In this document: piece after piece, positions 11,092 through 22,500 of the stretch
Position numbering within the stretch: position 1 is the stretch's first letter
How the letters are laid out: the number at the start of each line of letters is the position of its first letter
Source of the DNA: Ridgeia piscesae
Taxonomy: Eukaryota > Annelida > Polychaeta > Sabellida > Siboglinidae
NCBI GenBank assembly: GCA_025642075.2
Contig: JAODUO010000879.1
Span: 205,966-269,965 of the forward strand
Direction: 5' to 3'
Length of the DNA: 64,000 bases
Translations under genes and position numbers: made by a program
The notes under the pieces: model-generated
The model's input: only the letters and a program-made list of their open reading frames with translations
Database searches by the model: none
What the model was told of the DNA's origin: nothing

Positions 11092-12221
11092 CCCATTTTA
11101 TCCAGAATACGATTCTAGTTGTAGTTACCCTTTTTATCCGGAATATGATTCTGGTCGTAGTTTGCACTTGACACGGCTTCCCTGCACTCTGACGTTTTGG
11201 AATCCCATTGGCTGGTTAACACCGAATGACGTCAGTATATCGGGATCACTAGGAAACTCATATTTTTCAACCAATCAGCGCCGTTATTTAGGTATTTGCA
11301 GTACAAAGCGGGTATCCCCAAGCTAAAGTGAAATCAAAGATGGCGTCGTGTCGCAAAGAACGTTAAATGTTGAAGTATTTTGAAGGATAACTCCACTAAT
11401 TTACTTCATACTGGTGATGACAAGAAGGCAGACAAGTGGATAGACGATATAAGATGGACGGTTATGGTATTTGATGCGACATTTGTCCGTGAAGACATAC
11501 TTTGAAGCCATCGAAGTGGGTCAACCGACAACGGCATCCATTTTCACCCACCTCGCTCCACACTGTATTTTTGGCGCCAAACAAAGTTAAGATTATTTCA
11601 AACGACGGTAACTACTTCATAAATAAAGTGATGTTGAAATGTTGAACAAAGTTGTTACTTTAGAGTACTTCTTTATTAGTTATAAGAAATGAGCCACAGA
11701 ATTATACATTGGTGACAGAAAATATTTCACAAATTTGCATAATTCCGCTCAGCGGCGCCACACGTTGGCGATTCAATCGACTGACGTGGGGGTTTGACAA
11801 ACAATTTTACATTATGAAATTATTATCCAAGATGTGTGGACAAGTTGTATACCTTTATTTTCAGCAGAGACTAATGCATAAAATAAACTCAACTTGCTCG
11901 TTGACATGTTGCCTCCTTCATGGCGAAAATGTCGGGTGAAAAGTAATGTGACAAACCTCAACATAGGTTTGAATTTATTGGGCATGTTTTGCCATATGCC
12001 ACATATAATATATGTGATAAAACTGAGTTTGTCGATGCGACTGTATAGTTTATTTTATCTACTTTCTATAGGTATATCACATTTAAAAATTGATTGAGAA
12101 ATAATAAAGTTATGTCCATTTTAAATGAAGGCCTGTCATTTTTTAATGCTGGCAGATTGGTTTGAGGAAATGATCAGGAACTGGCTGCAACTCGTTTGCA
12201 CTAGCTTCAGGATAAAATGGG
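11092..12221. mobile_element. piggyBac-like non-autonomous element (MITE), copy B1
   Basis: Terminal inverted repeats start CCCATTTTATCC and end GGATAAAATGGG. The left flank is TTAA (11088-11091); the right flank reads ATAA, one change from TTAA. A TTAA target and CCC/GGG termini are typical of piggyBac elements. The 1130-bp body has no transposase. A second copy lies at 38505-40890, where both TTAA flanks are intact. The body carries a perfect CRE (TGACGTCA, 11227-11234) and CCAAT-box-like sequences in both copies. Superfamily assignment is inferred from termini and target site. Confidence 0.82.
11227..11234. promoter_or_regulatory. CRE palindrome TGACGTCA inside copy B1
   Basis: A perfect 8-bp cAMP-response element flanked within 70 bp by CCATTGG and CCAATCAG (CCAAT boxes in both orientations). 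The same arrangement occurs in copy B2 at 38640-38647. Function as a promoter is inferred. Confidence 0.5.
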
Positions 12222-13357
12222 ATAAACAGTCATAACCGTGAAGTTATGAGATTTTTCCCTGAGGTAAAGATATCAGGAAAATAAATAAAAAGGCATACAA
12301 AATACAAACAAAATGACAGACCTGAACAAAACTTGTTTTAATGTTCAAATGTCAAGTTTATCTTCCACACGTTTATATTTGTATTGCTTTTAGTTAGATT
12401 TTCTATTTTGAGCTTGTCTCGTGTCAAATGCCAATTTGCCAAAATAACACATTTCTCTGAAATATCTCTGGAAGTATCAGTCACATATCTGTAAAAATGT
12501 GTGTCTTTGTAGTGTGTGTTATTGTCTTTGGACAGATGTAATATTATCTATGTACAAACTTTCGTTTTCTGTTTTGGTCAACTTTTTACAAATGTTTCAA
12601 GTTGAACAAATGAGGTGGCATCCCCAGGAATTCTTTGTATTATTCATGTTTATTTAAGAGCATTTCTTTTACTAAATGTATAGTCTACTGCGGTGATGGC
12701 AAAATTGTAGTATGGCCATTCTTGCTACAGCCAACCCAAAAATAATCAGTTCTTTCTCGGACTATGGCGCCATTCTTGTGTCTAAATTCTCAAGTAAACA
12801 TCAGAGTCGCTAGTTTGTAGGTGTGTGCTGGCAAAAGTCGGCGCTAGTTGGCGGAACTAACTGGCATTTAGCACCGACTGCTTTTTATGCCGACTGCCAT
12901 CTGAAATCAGGTGTGTGCTTGACATATGTGACCCATCACAACCCATGTATGTAATGCAGAGGCCAGGTACCCTATGACAAGCTAAATATCCCATCTCTAA
13001 ACATCTCCGTATAAACCAAATATGTCACACCCAAGTACAAATCTGGTATTATGAGATTATGTATCATCCTTGGATGTAAATGACACCTTGCTACTCACTT
13101 ATGCATACAACGACAGAAGCAATGCGTTACAGTATTAACACACACCCAACCGTTGTCAATCAGACTGGGTGAACCAACCATTACAAGGTGCAACACCCAA
13201 CGAATCTGATCTAATTATTCACGCAGAACTCGATTCTTGATAGAACATCTGAAAACCTCTGTTTTCTTTTCAACTAATTCTACCATAGACATACCTCTAA
13301 AACTGTTGCATGCATGACTAACGTTAATCTGAACTGAGAAGTGTGTGAAGTGCTCAC
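12222..13357. other. Non-coding; probably L3MBTL intron
   Basis: This region lies directly downstream (minus strand) of the last L3MBTL exon found. No second MBT repeat exon could be recognised, and no other gene. Confidence 0.5.
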
Positions 13358-13592
13358 CTTTTGGAGGTTGCAATGTCTTGCCGTTTTTTTCCGCCCAGCC
13401 AGCGGGGAAGAGAAAGGGGTTGTTAGCATTCACCCAGAAGTCGTAGCACTCTGAGTAGCCGTCAAAGTGGAGTCTCAGTCTGAACCCCTTCACCTCAGCC
13501 ACACTGAGCACAGTGTAGAGCTGGGGGTGGCGGGGGTCTATACCCTCCAGCTTCATGCCCACCTTGAAGCCATTCTTGGTGCCCGGGAATGC
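13358..13592 (-). CDS. L3MBTL: L3MBTL coding exon 7: body of MBT repeat 1
   Basis: Acceptor CCTACAG, donor AAAAG|GTGAGC. It codes for NGFKVGMKLEGIDPRHPQLY, then LSVAEVKGFRLRLHFDGYSE, CYDFWVNANNP and LQPPKG, a near-canonical MBT repeat core. It ends one base into the Gly of PPKG, so the next exon should start with phase 1 and open MBT repeat 2. That exon was not found in the 13 kb to the left. Confidence 0.96.
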
Positions 13593-16500
13593 CTGTAGGA
13601 ACAGTCATCTACTTACTTGTATGACACTTGCATTGCAAATGGTGCTAGGCTACTGATCAGATATGACCTTAGTCAGATATGAAGACCACTAAATTTACCA
13701 GGATCTGTGCAGAAAACAATCCATGGTTTCTACCAGACGTTGGTCTGATACATTTTAATTCTGTCACTATACTGACCATCAAAGCAGACACCCAACTATA
13801 ATTTAATAGATTGTCAAAAATGACATACTGCGATGCATAGCTTGCACGATAAAACAATTCTGGAATGTATACTGTTAGGGCAATAGGTAATTGTTTCGAC
13901 AAAATAACACATAATTGTGAAGACAGTGTTATTGCATAAATCATACATGTTCAAATAAAACACCCTGAAGGTCATTATGAAATAATACCACTGCTGTATA
14001 TTTTAATTCAATTTTGTGCACAATACCACAATGACGCCAGCAGCTTACATCCTTGAACAGCTTCATGGGAGCAGCGACTGCGTTCTCCCGCTCCAGGTAG
14101 TGGGCCCAGTGAAAGCCACGCGACTTCTTGGGTGTGTGTGTGTGTGTGAAGGTAATCTTTGTTGTCAAGTGTCCATTCTGCTCCTCCCTGTCTGGGTCCA
14201 TCTTCACCACCTTCGCCTCTCTGTGCTCCTCGGGCAGACTCAGCCTCCGTCTCTTTTTCTTCTCCTTTTCGTGGGACGTCTTCACATGCTTCATCATGCA
14301 CTTCCTGGTACACACACATCATTTAGGTGACTCTTCCTTGGTCTGATTCCTTCTTTTTTTAATTCAGTTTTGTTTTACTAAAAAGCTTATCTAAGTAGTA
14401 TTTATTTTTGCATTTAAAAAAACTGGATTCATAACACACAGATTAAGGAAGCAACTTTAAGCAACCAATGGAGAAATAAAATCTTGTGACCTCAACAGTG
14501 TGCCCTCAGGTCTCAGGTTGTTTACTCCAAACAGCCCAAACTTGGGCTAACGCAGGAGTTTGTAGTGCTTCTTGTGCGCATGCGTTTGGTTGTATGTATG
14601 TTTGTTTGTTTGTTTGTTATAACTTGTTTGTTTGTTTTACAGGCAATTTAGGTGATTGGGTGTTGGGAAGGGGAGGTTCATTATTGCTGCTTGAAAAGCT
14701 ATGGGATTTTCTATTGCAGTAATGTGTGGTGGGATCATGTTCCAGATGCGAATTGCACGGGGGTAAAAGGAGAACACTGCAGTGTTGATGCGGCACCTGG
14801 TGGCGATGTAATGGCCACGTTTTTTGATGGTTTTAGTAGGCCCGGTGGTGGTGTGATGTTGATTATGTTGTTTAAAATTTTGTAAAATGTCATTGCTTGT
14901 TTGATAATCCTGCGTCGCTCAAGAGTGGGCCATCCAAGGGTGGCTATTAGGTCTGTTGTGGCTGTTTGGCGTCGATGGTTGTTTTTGACAAATCTGGCTG
15001 CACAGTGCTGTACCTTTTCAAGATGTTTAATTTGGGTAGTGGTGTGTGGATTCCATATAGGAGAGGCATATTCAAGTTTTGGTCGGACTAGCATGTTATA
15101 GGCCGTTTCTTTTACATTAGGTTTGCATGGTCCGAGGGTTCGTTTGATCATACCTAAAACTTTTGATGATTTGGAAGCTATGTCAGTGATGTGATTTGCC
15201 CAGGTTAGTTTAGTATCTAATTTTATTCCAAGATATGGGTGGCTGGAGACTGTGGAGAGTGGCACACCACAAAGGGAATACGAATGTAGTCTGGGTTTGG
15301 TTTTGTTTGTTATTGGGAGGTGCACACATTTGGGGATGTTAAACTCCATTTGCCATTTGTTGGACCATGTTTGTAGTTGGATCAGGTCAGATTGGAGGAT
15401 CCAAATGTTTATTGTGATAAAGAAACCATGACACATCGTTTTCCTTTATTCAGTATTGGTCAATCTTCATTTATGAAAGCAAAGCTCAGTGTATTATATA
15501 TAAGTAAAGTTAAACATATTTATTATTTAGCCTTCCAGTCCTCAAAACGTTGTGCTGCACTAAGTCGGCAGTAACAGGAACAACACAGAAATATGTATGT
15601 AAGTTCTTTGTGAAAATAACTCCCAAGTACAAGAAGGCTTCATAAAGATGATTTTCAGTAATTATTCCTTCATTCTCTCTATCACTTCATTGCTAAATGA
15701 TGGTGATAATGAAATCTACATCACATACCCTTAGGTTATGTTTGCCAGTAGAGACAGGATGAGAGCTGGGGACTTACTTGGACGCAAAAGAACCAACGCA
15801 AGACTTGCTACAGAATCTGCCTCCATTACAGAATTCTGTGATCATGCCGTAGACTCCACAGTTCTCACAGCGACAGATGCCATTGGTGTCTGCTGCCATC
15901 TCCTGGGCCTCTGACAACAAACACAACCATGGTGTCACACTGTATCAGCTCACACAACCATACCAAACATGACCAACCCACATCAAACACAACCATGGTG
16001 TCACACTGTATCACCTCACACATCCATACCAAACATGACCAACCCACATCAAACACAACCATGGTGTCACACTGTATCACCTCACACATCCATACCAAAC
16101 ATGACCAACCCACATCAAACACAACCATGGTGTCACACTGTATCAGCTCACACATCCACACCAAACATGACCAACCCACATCAAACACAACCATGGTGTC
16201 ACACTGTATCACCTCACACATCCATACCAAACATGACCAACCCACATCAAACACAACCATGGTGTCACACTGTATCAGCTCACACATCCATACCAAACAT
16301 GACCAACCCACATCAAACACAACCATGGTGTCACACTGTATCAGCTCACACATCCATACCAAACATGACCAACCCACATCAAACACAACCATGGTGTCAC
16401 ACTGTATCACCTCACACATCCATACCAAACATGACCAACCCACATCAAACACAACCATGGTGTCACACTGTATCACCTCACACATCCATACCAAACATGA

Positions 16501-19500
16501 CCAACCCACATCAAACACAACCATGGTGTCACACTGTATCACCTCACACATCCATACCAAACATGACCAACCCACATCAAACACAACCATGGTGTCACAC
16601 TGTATCACCTCACACATCCATACCAAACATGACCAACCCACATCAAACACAACCATGGGTCACACTGTATCACCTCACACATCCATACCAAACATGACCA
16701 ACCCACATCAAACACAACCATGGAGTCACACTGTATCACCTCACACATCCATACCAAACATGACCAACCCACATCAAACACAACCATGGTGTCACACTGT
16801 ATCAGCTCACACAACCATACCAAACATGACCAACCCACATCAAATACAACCATGGTGTCACACTGTATCAGCTCACACATCCATACCAAACATGACCAAC
16901 CCACATCAAACACAACCATGGTGTCACACTGTATCACCTCACACATCCATACCAAACATGACCAACCCACATCAAACACAACCATGGTGTCACACTGTAT
17001 CACCTCACACATCCATACCAAACATGACCAACCCACATCAAACACAACCATGGTGTCACACTGTATCAGCTCACACATCCATACCAAACATGACCAACCC
17101 ACATCAAACACAACCATGGTGTCACACTGTATCACCTCACACATCCATACCAAACATGACCAACCCACATCAAACACAACCATGGTGTCACACTGTATCA
17201 CCTCACACATCCATACCAAACATGACCAACCCACATCAAACACAACCATGGTGTCACACTGTATCACCTCACACATCCATACCAAACATGACCAACCCAC
17301 ATCAAACACAACCATGGTGTCACACTGTATCACCTCACACATCCATACCAAACATGACCAACCCACATCAAACACAACCATGGAGTCACACTGTATCACC
17401 TCACACATCCATACCAAACATGACCAACCCACATCAAACACAACCATGGAGTCACACTGTATCACCTCACACATCCATACCAAACATGACCAACCCACAT
17501 CAAACACAACCATGGTGTCACACTGTATCAGCTCACACATCCATACCAAACATGACCAACCCACATCAAACACAACCATGGTGTCACACTGTATCAGCTC
17601 ACACAACCATACCAAACATGACCAATCCACATCAAACACAACCATGGTGTCAGACTGTATCAGCTCACACATCTATACCAAACATGACCAACCCACATCA
17701 AACACAACCATGGTGTCACTGTATCAGCTCACACATATATACCAAACATGACCAACCCACATCAAACACAACCATGGTGTCACACTGTATCACCTCACAC
17801 ATCCATACCAAACATGACCAACCCACACCAAACACAACCATGGTGTCAGACTGTATCAGCTCACACATCTATACCAAACATGGCCAACCCACACCAAACA
17901 CAACCATGGTGTCACTGTATCAGCTCACACATCTATACCAAACATGGCCAACCCACATCAAACACAACCATGGTGTCACTGTATCAGCTCACACATCTAT
18001 ACCAAACATGACCAACCCACATCAAACACAACCATGGTGTCAGACTGTATCAGCTCACACATCCATACCAAACATGACCAACCTACATCAAACATAACCA
18101 CATCCACTGTCAACACCAGCTACTACTAATCAAACAACTGACCGAACCACTAGAAACAGTTCCAATTCACAACTGGGGCAAAATTAATTTTATTTCAACA
18201 CAACATGCTATGTTTACCAGTAATTTCAGTTAGCTTAGTTTCAGTACCATATTTCAAATGTCATATTTGAATGAATAGTAAGATCTAAACTGTAATAACA
18301 ATCATAACAAATATGCATACTCAATTTGTAGCTCAAACTACATTTCCATGTAACCAGCCAATCCATCAATAGCACAAAATCACAGTGTTCTCCATAACTT
18401 CTCTGTGGCTACTTTTAAACCCATGCTGCCACCTACCTGTCATGCCAGAATCTCCATGCCCCTGCTGACTGCCATCTCCCTCGTCAGTTTCCATGGATAC
18501 CTTAGTGTCCACATCATCATCTTCTGTCACCATCTCAATCACACCAAACTCATTCAGCTTAAACTGCAATGCAGAACAGACAACTATCTAGTCACAGCAA
18601 ACAATTACAAGGAATATCATGCCATTTAGAATACATATTGTCCAGTGTTTCTGTTTTTATCAAAACAACAGTGGTTTGTTTTTTATTTATACAAAGCGTA
18701 AGAAACATCAAAAATATGATGTATAAAAGCAAGTCTGTGACCAAGGCAGATTGCTCCTGTTGCCTGCCAAGGGCTGATTCTGTTTCAGTGAACAAAATTA
18801 TTTATACATTTACCACATGGAGAAAGGATTCATATGCATTCTTGTTTGGCAAACACAACATTGAACAGTGCGTGCAGTGTGATGAGATACACTGAACAGT
18901 GCAGGCAATGTGATGAGATACACTGAACAGTGCAGGCAGTGTGATGAGATACACTGAACAGTGCAGGCAGTGTGATGAGATACACTGAACAGTGCAGGCA
19001 GTGTCATGAGATACACTGAACAGTGCAGGCAGTGTGATGAGATACACTGAACAGTGCAGGCAGTGTGATGAGATACACTGAACAGTGCAGACAGTGTGAT
19101 GAGATACACTGAACAGTGCAGACAGTGTGATGAGATACACTGAACAGTGCAGGCAGTGTCATGAGATACACTGAACAGTGCAGGCAGTGTGATGAGATAC
19201 ACTGAACAGTGCAGGCAGTGTGATGAGATACACTGAACAGTGCAGGCAGTGTCATGAGATACATTGAACAGTGCAGGCAGTGTCATGAGATACACTGAAC
19301 AGTGCAGGCAGTGTCATGAGATACACTGAACAGTGCAGGCAGTGTCATGAGATACATTGAACAGTGCAGGCAGTGTCATGAGATACACTGAACAGTGCAG
19401 GCAGTGTCATGAGATACACTGAACAGTGCAGGCAGTGTCATGAGATACACTGAACAGTGCAGGCAGTGTGATGAGATACATTGAACAGTGCAGGCAGTGT

Positions 19501-22500
19501 CATGAGATACACTGAACAGTGTAGGCAGTGTGATGAGATACACTGAACAGTGCAGGCAGTGTCATGAGATACATTGAACAGTGAAGGCAGTGCCATGAGA
19601 TACATTGAACAGTGAAGGCAGTGTCATGAGATACATTGAACAGTGCAGGCAGTGTCATGAGATACATTGAACAGTGCAGGCAGTGTCATGAGATACATTG
19701 AACAGTGCAGGCAGTGTCATGAGATACATTGAACAGTGCAGGCAGTGTCATGAAATACATTGAACAGTGCAGGCAGTGTCATGAGATACACTGAACAGTG
19801 CAGGCAGTGTGATGAGATACATTGAACAGTGCAGGCAGTGTCATGAGATACACTGAACAGTGTAGGCAGTGTGATGAGATACACTGAACAGTGCAGGCAG
19901 TGTCATGAGATACATTGAACAGTGAAGGCAGTGCCATGAGATACATTGAACAGTGAAGGCAGTGTCATGAGATACATTGAACAGTGCAGGCAGTGTCATG
20001 AGATACATTGAACAGTGCAGGCAGTGTCATGAGATACATTGAACAGTGCAGGCAGTGTCATGAGATACACTGAACAGTGCAGGCAGTGTCATGAGATACA
20101 TTGAACAGTGCAGGCAGTGTCATGAGATACATTGAACAGTGCAGGCAGTGTCATGAGATACACTGAACAGTGCAGGCAGTGTCATGAGATACATTGAACA
20201 GTGCAGGCAGTGTCATGAGATATGGTGAAAGGGCAAATAACAGCAGCTGCAGGTGATGGTGGTCCTGAGATCAACATGACAGATGATGGTGGTCCTGAGA
20301 TCAACGTGACAGGTGATGGTGGTCCCGAGATCAACATGACAGGTGATGGTGGTCCTGAGAACAACATGACAGGTGATGGTGGTCCCGAGAACAACATGAC
20401 AGGTGATGGTGGTACCGAGATCAACATGACAGGTGATGGTGGTACCGAGATCAACATGACAGGTGATGGTGGTCCCGAGATTAACATGACAGGTGATGGT
20501 GGTCCCGAGATCAACATGACAGGTGATGGTGGTCCTGAGATCAACATGACAGATGATGGTGGTCCTGAGATCAACATGACAGATGATGGTGGTCCTGAGA
20601 TCAACATGACAGGTGATGGTGGTCCTGAGAACAACATGGGTCCAATTCAGTAAGATGACGAGGTTATAAACAAATCCATCCAAAAAAATCTAAATCTGTT
20701 GTTGAAGACAAGAGGCTGATGCCTCATGACCAAGAACACAATTTCTGTGAAATAGCATTAAAAATGTCCTGGTCACTTTTAAGGAGTGAAATCAATACTA
20801 ATAAGCAAAACCACACTGACGTGTTCGGCAAAACATGCCACAAGAGAAACCTTGCAGGAAGAGTAAGAACCTACCTTGAGGTCGCTGCCAGGGAGTTGCC
20901 CCACCCCGTCCTTCCACTCCATGGCACTGACGGGATCAAAGTCACTTCCTTCATTCCCCGAGTCCTTCTTCTCTCCTGCATTCTCCTTGCCGGGGGAAGA
21001 CGCTCCAGGGCCAGGCTTACTGTGACTGCCAACCTGCTTCGTCCCTTCCGCTGTAGACGCCAACGTTGATGTAACAACACTGCCACTAGGGGGAGCTGAA
21101 GACAGTCCAACTGTGGACGGATGTGATGTCACAGTGCATATGGCACCACCTGCTGGAAGGATGGGCTGCATAGTCGCCATCCATGATGCCGCACCTGATG
21201 TGTTTGTGATGGCTCCAGAAGAGGGCACTTTACCACGCGGCATGCCTGTAACTATGGGGACGAACTGCGCTGGAACGTGTGCCAGAAGCTTCGCTCCAGG
21301 CGGCAGCACAGTGCCCTGAGTAATGAATGGGGCTCGCAGCGTAGTGCCTGCCGACTGCACCAGCGCCACTTGTCCTGCCATCTGGTGGCTGAATCGCGTA
21401 ACGGTGGGCGCCGGACGAATCATCACAGTTGTACCGCTGACAAATGCCGACGACATGGGAAGATGCCCTGACAGTGGGACGGTTGCCCTTGGGGTGCCAA
21501 GACAAGCGGCTGGTCGCAATTTCACACTTGACGGAATTGTGGAAATCAGGGTTGGTGGGTTGGCGGTCACTGGAAGTACAGATAGTGGTTTTCTGTCAGC
21601 ATACACATGTCTCCCTGCAATTCAGGAAGTGTGAAATAACGTGGCTCTACCATGTCACGTACAACAGAGTTCTGTTTTTCTGCTTCAACTGTCTGCTGCA
21701 TCATGTCACATCAGTAAAATACTGGTGCAGGGAAGCCTGACTTGAGGTTATTAATTTCTTTATGCTGAGCGTTTGGTTCAATTTACTGATGAAATAAAAA
21801 ACTGCAGGTCATATTTGCCTAAAAAACTAGGATTCAGTTTTCAATTAATCAATTTCCTTCTTGTTTTTCAAATGAATAAATATTAAAATGAAATACATTC
21901 ATGACTATAGTTCTGTCTTTACCAAGACTTAATTTAATAATTTCATCCGAAATTTATAGTCAGTTTGAAGAACAAAACACATTAATTTTATGACATGTTC
22001 AGTTTACAAATGTAATGGTTTTTTTCAGTTTAACAGTAAACAAAGGTTTACAAATAAAAAGACTTCACAGATGAGTCGCACTAATGGCTGGATATGAAAA
22101 AAGGGACGTGTTGGTCCATACTTTGGTCTCAGTCTAAAAATTACTCAGTGCACTTTCAAGTGACTGGCAGTGTTTACTCTGTATGAATATGACTCACTGC
22201 ATCCCACGGCTCCAGGCGTGGGTGTGGCCTGTGTTGGGTCAGACTGCGGTTTCACACTCACTGCCCCTAAAAGAACAAAATAGTAATGTTCCTAGACTTT
22301 CACAGAGTCAGAGCCAATCACTAACCTCCAAAAGTGCAGCATAAACAAAACTAGCAGACCGCAACTAACTGAATAGATACATGTATGTACACATTAATGG
22401 CTGCTCATGATAACCTAGGTCAAATATAATTTCAATTGCATAAACATGAGGCTATTTCATCTATAGGAATAAAGCTGGTATGAAATTTTACTACACAAAA

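Noticed and set aside
13669..14330. Additional open frames overlapping L3MBTL exons 6-7
   Set aside because: Intron read-through or wrong-frame translations; splice sites define the real exons.
15929..18097. Long open frames on both strands in the 66-bp array
   Set aside because: Period divisible by three and open on both strands at once; the array is intronic to L3MBTL.
18860..20222. CRISPR-like regularly spaced repeats
   Set aside because: Units are contiguous with no unique spacers, and the DNA is animal. The same applies to all other arrays here.
20222..20653. DGGPEINMTG repeat protein
   Set aside because: A 30-bp intronic minisatellite, open in both orientations, with no gene context.
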